NCBI RefSeq assembly: GCF_030315975.1
Contig: NZ_JASXSZ010000003.1
Span: 556,254 to 620,253, forward strand
Source: Microbacterium candidum
GTDB taxonomy: Bacteria; Actinomycetota; Actinomycetes; Actinomycetales; Microbacteriaceae
Direction: 5' to 3'
DNA: 64,000 bases
Part shown: piece by piece, positions 8,237-17,322 of the stretch
Layout of the letters: each line of letters begins with the position of its first letter
Numbering within the stretch: position 1 is the stretch's first letter
Position numbers and translations under genes: made by a program
The notes under the pieces: generated by a model
Seen by the model: only the letters and a program-made list of their open reading frames with translations
Told to the model about the DNA's origin: nothing
Database searches by the model: none

Positions 8237-8467
8237 ATGATGATCGAGTTCGACCCACGCGCTTACGAGAGCCTCCTGGCCGAGGTGGCCGAGTCCATCA
8301 AAGCGGCCGACGAGCGGTTCCGCGGAACTCATGCAGGGCTGCCGGTCGACGTGATCGTCACCGACTTCGAGACGCATGGGCCCAAGGTCGATCTGTCCGA
8401 GGCAACGCTTCAGGAGTACGCCGAAGCCGTCTCGACCGGCGCACCCTTCAAATGGGTCCTCAGCTAA
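8237..8467 (+). CDS. small hypothetical protein
   Basis: A 76-residue acidic protein of unknown function. A -10 box TAACGT (8224-8229) ends 7 nt before the ATG, indicating a leaderless transcript; this decided the start over an in-frame ATG at 8198. Its last 8 bp overlap the end of the convergent gene on the minus strand. Confidence 0.6.
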   Translation: MMIEFDPRAYESLLAEVAESIKAADERFRGTHAGLPVDVIVTDFETHGPKVDLSEATLQEYAEAVSTGAPFKWVLS

Positions 8468-9392
8468 AGAGTGCCACGAGCGCGAGGACCTGAGTCGACA
8501 GGATGCCGCCAAGCGCGCCCGACGACACGTCCTTCAAGAACCCGCCGAGCGCGATAAGCGCCTGCTTTGTGCGCGTCGGTTCCTGCACCGACACCCCCTG
8601 TCGTGCCTCGTCAACCAGCTGCGCGACCTGCGTCGACTCGTCGACGGTGAGCGCACCGATCGCCTGCGTCACCGCGTCGAGCACGGCCGACACCTTGTCG
8701 CCCCATGCGGGATCAGTAACGACGAGCGTCTGGGTCACGTGCGAGCTCGCGATGGAGACATTCGCTGGCCCCTGTACATGTGTCTCGAAATGCTGGGTCG
8801 GCGCCGGAAGCACCGGATCATGAACTGAGCGTCCTTGCTCGACGGTGTGGCGACCCTTCGCGGTGAGCTGCGGACGTAACGGTGCCGAATACTGCCACGC
8901 TTCCTGTCCGCCGATGTAAGCCCCCTCCTTCAGCCGTGCGCCCGCCTTCATCAACTCGTCCGAGGTGTACGCGACGCCGTGGAAGTGCGCACCGCCACGA
9001 AGGAAGTCGTCCGGCGTTGGTCCGTGCCCGTGGACCTCGATCTCCTCATACAGCCACCGCAGGTAATCGTCCTGGAGGTGGCGACGACGCACGACGACAT
9101 CGCGGCGGGCCTGGTCGAAGCTCTCCGCCGCCGACTTCCCCTCGGGCCGCACAAGGACGTGGTTCAATCCGCCGAGCGTGCGGTGCGCTGTGACTAGGCC
9201 TTCGTGGTCGAGTAGCTCGAATTCATTGACGAGATCGTCACGGCTCAGCTCGAGTTCGGCACCGATGCCCTCTACGACCCGCTCAGTCTCAACGAATTCG
9301 TTTACCTTGCCATCTGCCAGCTCGAGGATGCCGACCAGCACGCGCAGACGCCGCGCACGAGATCCGGTAGGCAGCACGTCGGTCGTGATCAT
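8460..9392 (-). CDS. hypothetical protein with N-terminal winged helix and C-terminal hydrophobic segment
   Basis: A 310-residue protein. Residues 10-85 resemble a winged helix (VLVGILELADGKVNEFVETE... DLVNEFELLDHEGLVT). The middle contains the motif VQGPANVSIASSHVTQT, and the C-terminus is Gly/Ala/Leu-rich and may enter a membrane. A TACACT box lies 7 nt before the ATG at 9392, so that start was preferred to 9422. The central motif recurs in the AbiTii-like protein encoded at 24129-24914. The context suggests a defence role, but no enzymatic motif is visible. Confidence 0.7.
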   Translation of the reverse strand: MITTDVLPTGSRARRLRVLVGILELADGKVNEFVETERVVEGIGAELELSRDDLVNEFELLDHEGLVTAHRTLGGLNHVLVRPEGKSAAESFDQARRDVVVRRRHLQDDYLRWLYEEIEVHGHGPTPDDFLRGGAHFHGVAYTSDELMKAGARLKEGAYIGGQEAWQYSAPLRPQLTAKGRHTVEQGRSVHDPVLPAPTQHFETHVQGPANVSIASSHVTQTLVVTDPAWGDKVSAVLDAVTQAIGALTVDESTQVAQLVDEARQGVSVQEPTRTKQALIALGGFLKDVSSGALGGILSTQVLALVALFS

Positions 9393-9544
9393 GCATCTGA
9401 GTGTATGCACAGCTATCGACATTGCGGAGTCGCACCGAGTCGTCCCTCAGCGACTCGACTGACACTGACGTCGGTGTCCGCGAATCCGTTGGATAATGAA
9501 AGGGCGGAGCCGCTGCAACGACCCCGCCCAGGCCTGGATGGGTT

Positions 9545-9673
9545 TCAGCCCTTCTTCGGCTTTTCGACAACAGTGGTCTTCGGGTTCCGCTTCGCGTACC
9601 CTGCCGTCACGAAGCGGCCCGAGATCGCGCTCCGCGCGTGGCCGCCGGCTACCGGCTTTCCAGACTTTGCCAT
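9545..9673 (-). CDS. 42-residue basic protein
   Basis: A small Lys/Arg-rich protein (MAKSGKPVAGGHARSAISGR... ending KPKKG) with an exceptionally strong ribosome site, GGAGGTG 7 nt before the ATG. It follows the kinase gene by 38 bp on the same strand. Similar short 'SAISGRFVT' proteins seem familiar from actinobacteria and their phages, but the function is unknown. Confidence 0.65.
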   Translation of the reverse strand: MAKSGKPVAGGHARSAISGRFVTAGYAKRNPKTTVVEKPKKG

Positions 9674-9711
9674 GTTTCATCACCTCCTTCGCTCTGCTCG
9701 GCGAACATGGC

Positions 9712-11271
9712 CTACGCCGCTCGGATGAGCGGCCCAACCCCGTTACGAACAGCAACGGGGAGACTGCGCACGGTGAAGTCAGTGATGGCCCACTGGACTT
9801 CGTCGCGTGGAACGTTCCGCAGTGCCTCGACGACTTCCGCCGCGGCTTCCTTCGACTGAACGTCCTGAAGAATCCGGATCAACACGTCCTGCACATGCCA
9901 GCGGTTGTGATGGGCGCCGAGCCGGGTGAGCGCGGCCGCCACAAACCCGGTTACCTTCGGGTCGTCTCCAGCGAGGGTGACGCGGCGGAGAAAGTTCGCG
10001 AGCGTGTCGCAGTACTCGAAAGAGAACCTGCCGGAGCCGATGAACTTGCAGAAGCGCTCGATGACGCGAGCGAAGCCAGCCCGGTCACGGTCCCGCAGGA
10101 ACTGGATCGAGGTGGCGTTCATCCACGGCAGTACTCGTGTCATGGCCCGCATGTCCTCGGCGTCGTTCTCATTAAGCGCCAGAGCCCAATCGAGGGTCTG
10201 GTTCAGGTCTTCGTCGGTCGGTCGGCCCAGCATCCGGTCACGCAGACGCTCTGCTTGCTCCGTCCGCGATTCCCAGTCCTGATGCTGGATCTGTGTGCCG
10301 AGGGCACGCTCAAGCGCGTCCATGAGTTCGGCGACCGACTGATAGCGCTGATCGGGTGCATTCGCGATGGCCTTCTCGATCACTGGCCGGAGCACACCGG
10401 GAGGGATCTCGACGTTTACCGGCCACGCACCGGTTGTCAACTCCTGCAGAATCTTGCCGAGGCTGTAGATGTCCGACCGGACGTCGGCACTCCGCGCATT
10501 GTTCCACTGCTCAGGCGCGGTGTAGACCCACGAGCCCAGGCCCTGCCGCAGCGAAGACGTCAGCGGGCTGCTCTCACGCTCAGCGGTCACGGCAAGCCCG
10601 AAGTCAGCGATCGCCCACGAATCGGACTCTCCCTCGCGTGCTTCTAGCCGCAAGACGTTCGCAGTCTTGAGGTCGCGGTGGTAGATGCCCTGCCTGTGGA
10701 TATAGGCGAGCCCAGCTGAGATCTGTCGCATGATCTCGACGATCTGGGGCGGGTTGCCCGTGACCTGCTTGACATAGTCGGAGAGGCTCCCCTGCGCGAG
10801 CGGCATCGCGTACCAGATCTCACCAGCATCGGTCTCGCCCTGCGCGAGTACTGACACGACGTTGGCATGCTCCAGACTCTCCATCAAGCGCAGCTCGCGG
10901 CGGAATCTGTTGATGGCCTCATCCCCGACACCTTCGATGTCGCGAAGCACCTTGATGGCGACTGTGGCGTCAGTCTTCTTGTCGGCGGCCCGATAGACGT
11001 TGGCGAAGCCCCCGCTGCCGATCTCGGGGTACTCGAGAACGAAGCGCCCACCGAGGGTGCGGTTCTTATCTTCCGCCTTCGGCCGTCCCGCCTTAGTCTG
11101 TCGCAGTCCGGATCCCGCCCAGGCGCGGATCACATCAAGATCCCAGATCTGCCCCTGCGCAATTTCGCCCACCGCATCCGGAAAGTCCGGCCGCTGGCGA
11201 AGTGCGTTGACGCGCGCCTGCGACACGCCCAGCTCCTTGGCGACTTCGCTCGATCCCCCGAGTCTCACCAT
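9712..11271 (-). CDS. cytosolic Hanks-type serine/threonine protein kinase with N-terminal DNA-binding-like domain
   Basis: A 519-residue protein. Residues 1-60 form an AlpA/MerR-like helix-turn-helix (SSEVAKELGVSQARVNALRQ). The kinase domain spans about 75-335: glycine loop GSGGFANVY (85-93), Lys107, HRDLKTANV (198-206), DFG (223-225) and APE (252-254). The remainder is helical and unassigned. There are no membrane helices or PASTA repeats, unlike housekeeping PknB-type kinases. Position next to a restriction locus suggests a defence or regulatory kinase. A GTG at 11301 is an alternative start. Confidence 0.85.
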   Translation of the reverse strand: MVRLGGSSEVAKELGVSQARVNALRQRPDFPDAVGEIAQGQIWDLDVIRAWAGSGLRQTKAGRPKAEDKNRTLGGRFVLEYPEIGSGGFANVYRAADKKTDATVAIKVLRDIEGVGDEAINRFRRELRLMESLEHANVVSVLAQGETDAGEIWYAMPLAQGSLSDYVKQVTGNPPQIVEIMRQISAGLAYIHRQGIYHRDLKTANVLRLEAREGESDSWAIADFGLAVTAERESSPLTSSLRQGLGSWVYTAPEQWNNARSADVRSDIYSLGKILQELTTGAWPVNVEIPPGVLRPVIEKAIANAPDQRYQSVAELMDALERALGTQIQHQDWESRTEQAERLRDRMLGRPTDEDLNQTLDWALALNENDAEDMRAMTRVLPWMNATSIQFLRDRDRAGFARVIERFCKFIGSGRFSFEYCDTLANFLRRVTLAGDDPKVTGFVAAALTRLGAHHNRWHVQDVLIRILQDVQSKEAAAEVVEALRNVPRDEVQWAITDFTVRSLPVAVRNGVGPLIRAA

Positions 11272-11280
11272 CCACCTCCG

Positions 11281-11338
11281 AATTGGTTGCTGCCAGTTCA
11301 CCTTATCAGAAATGGTTGCTTTCGCTTCACCTTTTTAT
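11281..11338. repeat. imperfect tandem ~30-bp repeat upstream of the kinase gene
   Basis: AATTGGTTGCTGCCAGTTCACC (from 11281) and AATGGTTGCTTTCGCTTCACC (from 11311) share GGTTGCT and TTCACC blocks, each followed by T-rich TATC. The repeat straddles the kinase start region and the hsdM stop, and may be an operator bound by the kinase's own N-terminal domain. Confidence 0.5.
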
Positions 11339-13350
11339 CGCCCCGGCGTGTCGACGGAATCTCGAGGGTCGAGCACGGCGGCTTCGAACGACGACAGCGC
11401 GCCAAAAGACACAGTCGGCAACTCACGCAGGTGACGACGAACCGAAGTGAAGGACGAGATCAGGGCCGCCCACGACTCTCGGTCACCGGGGATGGGCATC
11501 TTGATCTTTCGGACACCATCCATGTAGAGGCGTCGACGAACGGCGCCTCTACTTTCGCGGTCGATTTCGACGCGCCCCTGCTCACTCTTCAGGAACATCA
11601 AGAGGTACTCAGGATCGAAGGGTGCGTCCCCGGAAAGCCGGAATACCGTGTAGTCAGGGCTCACCCATCCGGCTTCTTCCTCGCGTCGGCAGAGAGCGAT
11701 GGAACCGACGTTGACACGCATCGGGTTAAACACGAAGTCCCCGGGCCGCAACTCTCGGTAGCGGCTCGTGTCCTTGGCAGGGGCTCCCTTGAACGGGGTG
11801 AGGCCGCCCTCATTGCTCACGCCCACGAAACGGTCCGGCACCTGGCTCCCGGCGCGGCGCCCAGTCTCGACAACCCAGCCAGCGAGCTCAACGGCGGGCG
11901 AAAGCGGGTAGCTGTCGAGGTCGCCGTGCGATGCCGAGAGTGCGTCGGTCAGCTCAAGGAGGGTCGCGAGTTGGGCACGGAGCGACTCGATACGCTCGCC
12001 GGCCGCACTGGCATCGCTGATCTCGCCAGCTCCAGGCCACGGAATGTCGAGGTCGTAGCCACGCTCGACGATCGTGTCGTAATCAACCTCCCAGGCATAC
12101 TCATCAGCGATCCCGTCTTGCAGCCACGCCTCCACGCCGGCGAGGGTATCCGCGGTCAGCGGGTTGGTCTTGCTGTAGGAGCGCTTTCCCAGTGGCGACG
12201 GCACCTGGTAGTACTTCACACGCTCGGTGCGCCCGCCCTTCGAGAAGAAGATCAGGTTGGTACGGGTGTCAGCGGCGGTCGGGAAAACACCAGTCGGCAG
12301 ACGCACGATGGCCGTCACGTTGAATTCGTTCAAGAGGCGCCGACGCACCGTCGAGAATGCTGTCTCTGCGCGGTAGAGGATCCCATCGGGCAGGACTATG
12401 GCTGCTCGACCGTTGTCGCGGAGTTTCGCCATGCAGTGCTGCAAGAACAGCAGCTCGGTGGCAGCCGACCTGCTCGGAAAGTTCTGCTGCACCTGTGGGT
12501 TCTCAGTGCCGCCGAACGGCGGATTGGTGAGGATGATCGACACCTGCTCGTTCGGGCTGATGTTGCGCGCGTCCTGCTCGAGGGTGTTGCGACGCACGAT
12601 CTGCGGGTCCTCGACGCCATGCAGGATGAGGTTCATTGTCCCGACGAGCGCCGCAATCTCTCCCGACTCCTGACCGTAGAAGCTTGCAGAGTTGAAGGTC
12701 GCGGCCTGCTCCTTCGTCTTCACCAACGGCTTGACGTGGGTCGCGGACGACACGAGGAATCCAGCCGATCCGCAGCAGGGGTCGTAGACCGACTCGCCAA
12801 GCTTGGGGTCGATGATACGCACCATCGACTCGACGACCGGGCGAGGCGTGTAGAACTCACCAGACCAACCAGCATCTGCCGTCTGTGCGAGCAGCGACTC
12901 GTAGATCACGCTCATCGCGTGGTGGTTGTCCATCGCGTGGAAGTTGATTGAGTCCACGATCGCGACGACCTCTTTGAGCGAGTACCCCGACTTCATGACC
13001 GTCCGGATCTCAGCGAAGATGGCAGCGATCCGCTCCGCCCGCGGGCTGCCCGAGAGGCCACGCAAGTACGGCAGCAGGTCATCGCTAACGAACGTGATGA
13101 GCTTGTCGCCGGTGAGGTCGCGCGATCGAGCCCAGTTGCCCCAGCGGTACTTCTCACGGAAGAGGGGGCGATAGGTCGTGCCGTCGATCTGCGCAAACGT
13201 CTGGCGCTCTTCCTCCACGGAGTCGAACACCTTGAGGAAGAGAAGCCAGGTCAGCTGCTCTAGGTACTTGAGCGCGTTCTTGGTGTTGTCATCCGCGCGC
13301 ATCTTGTCAGACGCGGACTTGATCTTGGCTTGCAGCTCGGACAGTGTCAT
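11335..13350 (-). CDS. hsdM: type I restriction-modification methyltransferase fused to a single target-recognition domain
   Basis: A 671-residue protein. Residues 1-450 are a complete HsdM: N-terminal helical domain, SAM motif DPCCGSAGFL (190-199) and catalytic NPPF (276-279), for N6-adenine methylation. Residues about 480-645 resemble one half of an HsdS subunit (RPGDFVFNPMRVNVGSIAL, EYLLMFLKSEQGRVEI, GVRKIKMPIP). No separate hsdS gene exists in the window, so two half-specificity domains probably pair in a dimer. It overlaps hsdR by 4 bp. Confidence 0.9.
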   Translation of the reverse strand: MTLSELQAKIKSASDKMRADDNTKNALKYLEQLTWLLFLKVFDSVEEERQTFAQIDGTTYRPLFREKYRWGNWARSRDLTGDKLITFVSDDLLPYLRGLSGSPRAERIAAIFAEIRTVMKSGYSLKEVVAIVDSINFHAMDNHHAMSVIYESLLAQTADAGWSGEFYTPRPVVESMVRIIDPKLGESVYDPCCGSAGFLVSSATHVKPLVKTKEQAATFNSASFYGQESGEIAALVGTMNLILHGVEDPQIVRRNTLEQDARNISPNEQVSIILTNPPFGGTENPQVQQNFPSRSAATELLFLQHCMAKLRDNGRAAIVLPDGILYRAETAFSTVRRRLLNEFNVTAIVRLPTGVFPTAADTRTNLIFFSKGGRTERVKYYQVPSPLGKRSYSKTNPLTADTLAGVEAWLQDGIADEYAWEVDYDTIVERGYDLDIPWPGAGEISDASAAGERIESLRAQLATLLELTDALSASHGDLDSYPLSPAVELAGWVVETGRRAGSQVPDRFVGVSNEGGLTPFKGAPAKDTSRYRELRPGDFVFNPMRVNVGSIALCRREEEAGWVSPDYTVFRLSGDAPFDPEYLLMFLKSEQGRVEIDRESRGAVRRRLYMDGVRKIKMPIPGDRESWAALISSFTSVRRHLRELPTVSFGALSSFEAAVLDPRDSVDTPGR

Positions 13351-15899
13351 TCGTCAATCTCCAACTCAAACAGCGCGACCTGGACGGCGCGCAGAAAACC
13401 ACCGACGGCTGCAGGGCCGCCGAACATCTCAGTTACTCCGAGCACGCCACCCCAGTCGGTGACGAACGGGCTCAAGCCGAAGATCTCGCTCGTCGCGATC
13501 TCGCCAACTCCTCCCAAGCGGAACTTGTCCAGCAGTGCAGTGATAAAGGCACCGTCGATGGTGGGGTACTCCGCATCGATTCGAGTTACCGCAGCCGTTG
13601 CTCGGGTCCCGAGGCCGACCAATGAGGCACCGAACGCCACAGCAGCGAGCAGATCGAACCCGTCGACGTCAGTCCGCGCCAGCACGAGGGACAGCAGCTC
13701 GGGCGTCACCTGATGGAGGGCGAGATACTCTTCGAGTTCGCCTCGGGTCTTCGCCGCCTGCCAGATGGATCGCAGCTCCTCGAGTGTCTGTACGCGCTCG
13801 AGAATCACCTCACGCGCGCGCGCCAGGTACTCGCTTGGCTTGAGGATGTGACCGTTGCCGAGGTCAACCTCGATCTCCTCCGCGATTGAGACTTCGATCC
13901 CTGAAATCTTGAGCCGCCGTTCGCCCTGCGAGGGCCGTCGAAGCGCAACGACCATCTGCGTGGCCTCGCCCGTCGTCGTGTCGACGCGCAGGTGGCGACG
14001 CGTGTATCCACTCGCAGTAATGAACACGTCAACCACCGCGGGAGGAAGGGACCCAACGCTAAATGCGCCATCGTCATCGGTGCTGGTCTCAGCAAGGAGA
14101 CGCCCTCCGAGCCGCACGGAGATCGAAGCGCCTGCGATCAGCTCCGCAGTCTCATCATCCCGGACAGTGCCGGCGACGGATGTCTCCCCTGCGAGGGGTC
14201 CTTGGACGCTGGGCAGGGAAGGCAGATCCCAGTCGTCAAAGAGACGAGTAGCGTTCGTGTAATCGATGACGCGGAAGAAGGTCTTTCCAGTCAGTTCATC
14301 GAGGCGGCTGCCACGACCGATGATTTGCTTGAACGTCGTCACGGAACCAACCGGCTTCATGAACACGATGTTGCGAACTGACGGCGCGTTGACGCCGGTG
14401 GTCAGCAGGTCGACGGTCGTCACGACGACGGGCTCAGTACTGCTCGCGAGCTGGAACTGCTCAAGCAGCGGCATCGCGTCCCGTTCCTCACTGACGATCC
14501 GCGCTGCGTAGAGATTCTTGCCCGTTTCCGAGCCAAGCAGGCGCTGGAGCTCGCTCCGGACCAGCTCGGCGTGCTCCATGGTGACGCAGAAGACCATCGT
14601 CTTGTCGAGGGCGCCGTACTTGCGCAGGACGCCGGCGAGATGCTCGCAGAGCACGCGGGTGCGATCCGGGACGATGATCTCGCGCTCGAACTCCTTCATG
14701 TCGTACACGTCGCGCGGCGTCGTACCCTCGGGCACCAGCAACTCCGCGCCCTTCTCGACCTCGTCCTTGATGACGAGTCCGTCATCGACAGTCGTGTTGA
14801 CGCGCAGCACCTTGTAGGTCGCCAAGAACCCGTCGTCGATACCGCGGCCGAGCGAATACTCGTACACCGGGCGTGGCTGGCCGTCCGCATCCAGATTTTC
14901 GGAGGCGAAGAACGCGTAGGTGTCGATCGAGTCGTCCTGCTTCGGCGTCGCGGTCATGCCCAGGTGGAAGGCGCCGGAGAAGTAGTCGAGGATCGCTCCC
15001 CAGTCCCCGTAACCGCTTCGATGGCACTCGTCGATGACGACGAGATCGAAGAAGTCTCGGGGGTACTGCTCGTAGACACGGCCGCCCGCAGCCGAATCGG
15101 CGTAAAGCGATTGATAGATAGCGAAATGGACATCGCGTTGAAGCGGCACCTGGCCGTTGACGACGACGCCTCGGCGATCACCAAGGCCGCCGAACTCGTT
15201 GTATGCCTGATCACGGAGGCTGACTCGATCCGCAATGAAGAGCACACGCTTGACGTACCCCGTCGTAAGGAGCTTGTGTACCAGGTTGAAGGCGATGAAG
15301 GTCTTACCGGTTCCGGTTGCCAGCGAAAGTAGCGCTCGGTGCCGTCCGTTCAGCATCTCCTCGATGGATGCGCTCACGGCACGCTCCTGGTAGTAGCGCA
15401 TCGGACGTGCCCCGGGGAAGGCGAACGCTGGCTGCAGCAGGGGGTTGGGAACGGTCTCTCCCGAGCGCGAAGTAACAGTGGCCCCACGAGACGGCGCAAC
15501 GTTCTGCCAGCGCTCGAGGAGCTCTTCGGGTGTCGGGAAGGCATTGAGGCGGCGCACCGCGCCGGTCCGAACGTCCTGTTCGACGATCTCGTGACCGTTG
15601 CTCGCGAGCGCGAATGGCGCGTCGACGTCGACCGCATATGCGAGCGCTTGCTGAAGCCCCGCGCCGGGTGCATGCGACTCATCCTTCGCCTCAAGCGCCG
15701 CGAGGATCGCACCCCGCGGCTCAGCGCGGAGGACGTAATCGACGAATTGCGGTTCGTCACGCACGGTCTGCTCGCCGAGGAGCCGCAGCCGACCAGGACG
15801 GTACTGATACTCCTCCTCGACCAGGCTCTCGTCCCAGCCTGAAGCCGCCAGCATCGGATCGATGAGCTGGGTCCGCGTCTCGCGCTCACTAAGGGCCAT
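13347..15899 (-). CDS. hsdR: type I restriction endonuclease subunit with an inserted beta-sandwich domain
   Basis: An 850-residue HsdR, EcoEI-like. The N-terminal nuclease core has FVDYVL...ALEAK (Asp54, Glu70, Lys72). Helicase motifs are ATGTGKT (194-200), DECH (290-293), TAT (316-318) and QIIGRGSR (525-532). Residues about 571-655 are not typical of HsdR: they read as a carboxypeptidase-regulatory/Cna-B-like beta-sandwich (AGTVRDDETAELIAGASISV ... STDDDGAFSVGSLPPAVVDV). A C-terminal helical domain follows. The start at MALSERE was chosen by homology. ATGA links it to hsdM. Confidence 0.9.
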   Translation of the reverse strand: MALSERETRTQLIDPMLAASGWDESLVEEEYQYRPGRLRLLGEQTVRDEPQFVDYVLRAEPRGAILAALEAKDESHAPGAGLQQALAYAVDVDAPFALASNGHEIVEQDVRTGAVRRLNAFPTPEELLERWQNVAPSRGATVTSRSGETVPNPLLQPAFAFPGARPMRYYQERAVSASIEEMLNGRHRALLSLATGTGKTFIAFNLVHKLLTTGYVKRVLFIADRVSLRDQAYNEFGGLGDRRGVVVNGQVPLQRDVHFAIYQSLYADSAAGGRVYEQYPRDFFDLVVIDECHRSGYGDWGAILDYFSGAFHLGMTATPKQDDSIDTYAFFASENLDADGQPRPVYEYSLGRGIDDGFLATYKVLRVNTTVDDGLVIKDEVEKGAELLVPEGTTPRDVYDMKEFEREIIVPDRTRVLCEHLAGVLRKYGALDKTMVFCVTMEHAELVRSELQRLLGSETGKNLYAARIVSEERDAMPLLEQFQLASSTEPVVVTTVDLLTTGVNAPSVRNIVFMKPVGSVTTFKQIIGRGSRLDELTGKTFFRVIDYTNATRLFDDWDLPSLPSVQGPLAGETSVAGTVRDDETAELIAGASISVRLGGRLLAETSTDDDGAFSVGSLPPAVVDVFITASGYTRRHLRVDTTTGEATQMVVALRRPSQGERRLKISGIEVSIAEEIEVDLGNGHILKPSEYLARAREVILERVQTLEELRSIWQAAKTRGELEEYLALHQVTPELLSLVLARTDVDGFDLLAAVAFGASLVGLGTRATAAVTRIDAEYPTIDGAFITALLDKFRLGGVGEIATSEIFGLSPFVTDWGGVLGVTEMFGGPAAVGGFLRAVQVALFELEIDE

Positions 15900-16102
15900 A
15901 GAGGTATTGTTGCACGAAACTCGGACATACCCCCTCCAACAGACCAACACGGTCAGAATGGGCGTATCGGTCCCAGACAAGCATCGCCGGCCCCAGTACG
16001 CTACCTGCGGCGGCCGACATCGCGCGTGATTGGCAAGAGGGAATCCCTCCCCCGACGCCAGGGACGACAGCGGGCGACGTTGAGGTGCGTGACCGCGGTC
16101 GC

Positions 16103-16963
16103 TCAGACCGCACCTGCAGAGACATCGTGTCGCACCCGCCGGAGGTCATACAGCCGGAATGCCTCGCTCAGAGTCAAAGTCGCCGCTGCGAGCGCCGGAC
16201 CAACGTCGGTCTCGAGGTCCCCGCGAAGCCGCACGACGGAGCTGCCAGAGTCTTCTCGCACGGCTTCACTCCGATCCATCCGCATGATGCCGAAGTGGTA
16301 CTGCGCATGAGCTGCGGCGCTGCCCGATCGCCACACGAACTGCGTCCCAGCAATCAGAAGGTCGTTGCCCACGCCGTGCATGTGCTCTGCCACCCAGTCG
16401 ATGGCGTTCGTCTGGTTGAACCTGATCTTCGTCACGTCCTGCTTCATGCCGAGGGTCGTCGCTACCTTCTGTAGGTGGGCCTGCCGCTCGCGAATCTGCT
16501 CGACGAACTCGGTGCGAGCATCCTCGGACACGCCCTTCGGGATCCTCATGTTCCGGAAGGACGTCACCTGCGCTCGTAGATCGTCGGCACGAAGCTCCAG
16601 CGCCCGCTCACGCCGCTGCTGCCTTGATGACGGCGCGAGTACCCAGACCGTGTTCACGGCCGCAACGAACGCCGTCCGCGCGACGGTCATGTAGGCCGTC
16701 GGATACATCGTGCTGGTTGCTCGCATCGCATCGAGGGCGAAGTCCAGGTGCTCGGACGAGATGCACATCGAGTACCAGATCAGGTTCTCGACGTTGAGTC
16801 CTTCTATCGAATCGGTAGCTAGCGAGCTCTGCGGCTCCGGCGGCTGCGGGTCCTCGGCGCGCCTTCGCCAGGCCTCAACAGCCGTCGAAATGCGACCCAA
16901 CCGCTGGGGCCACCCGCCATCCTCGGACTTCTGCGGCTGCTCCGAGGGCGCCCGGTTCGTCAT
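16103..16963 (-). CDS. hypothetical protein, predominantly helical
   Basis: A 286-residue protein of unknown function. The central part is helical and Ala/Arg-rich, and it contains WRSGSAAAHAQ near residue 215, which loosely fits the R-x4-6-H pattern of HEPN domains. The layout is similar to the protein at 21242-21985 and to DUF5677-like families, but the relationship is weak. It stands alone between hsdR and the micro-protein operon. Confidence 0.7.
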   Translation of the reverse strand: MTNRAPSEQPQKSEDGGWPQRLGRISTAVEAWRRRAEDPQPPEPQSSLATDSIEGLNVENLIWYSMCISSEHLDFALDAMRATSTMYPTAYMTVARTAFVAAVNTVWVLAPSSRQQRRERALELRADDLRAQVTSFRNMRIPKGVSEDARTEFVEQIRERQAHLQKVATTLGMKQDVTKIRFNQTNAIDWVAEHMHGVGNDLLIAGTQFVWRSGSAAAHAQYHFGIMRMDRSEAVREDSGSSVVRLRGDLETDVGPALAAATLTLSEAFRLYDLRRVRHDVSAGAV

Positions 16964-17012
16964 GGCCGCGCCTTATTCCACGCTTCGCACGCGACTCTGT
17001 GACAGGGAGGGC

Positions 17013-17171
17013 TCATGCCCAAGTTTGGCGCGCGGGCCCCTCTCGGCCCCCGCGGTGCTCGATACCTTCCGGGTTCTGGCCATGTTGCAGCCACCCAGTC
17101 ATATCGCCCTGCGTCGTCGCGGGCTGGTCGTCGCCACCGGCGACCGCGTCGTCGTAATCAGGGCGTCCCAT
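17013..17171 (-). CDS. 52-residue micro-protein 2 (MGRPDY family)
   Basis: It starts MGRPDYDDAVAGGDDQPATT and ends in a polar GREGPARQTWA tail. The start lies inside the 3' end of micro-protein 1 (14-bp overlap), so translation is probably coupled. The first 11 residues match those of micro-protein 1 at all but a few positions (MGRPDY-x-D-x-VAG). Function unknown. Confidence 0.6.
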   Translation of the reverse strand: MGRPDYDDAVAGGDDQPATTQGDMTGWLQHGQNPEGIEHRGGREGPARQTWA

Positions 17172-17319
17172 TGTCGTTCTCCTGGAGAGCGCCGAGCACC
17201 GTGCTCAGGTTCCCGCTTGCGCTGCCCGTCAATGTTCCGGTGGAGTCGCCGATCAGAAAGACGTAGTCTCCCGGCGAATCGTCGCCAGCGACGCTGTCTT
17301 CGTAGTCAGGCCGTCCCAT
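17158..17319 (-). CDS. 53-residue micro-protein 1 (MGRPDY family)
   Basis: It starts MGRPDYEDSVAGDDSPGDYV, followed by a short FLIGDSTGTLTGSASG segment. Its GGAGG ribosome site is the last codons of the membrane-protein gene; the ATG is 3 nt past that stop codon. With micro-protein 2 it forms a pair sharing the N-terminal motif but not the rest. Function unknown. Confidence 0.6.
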   Translation of the reverse strand: MGRPDYEDSVAGDDSPGDYVFLIGDSTGTLTGSASGNLSTVLGALQENDNGTP

Positions 17320-17322
17320 GTG

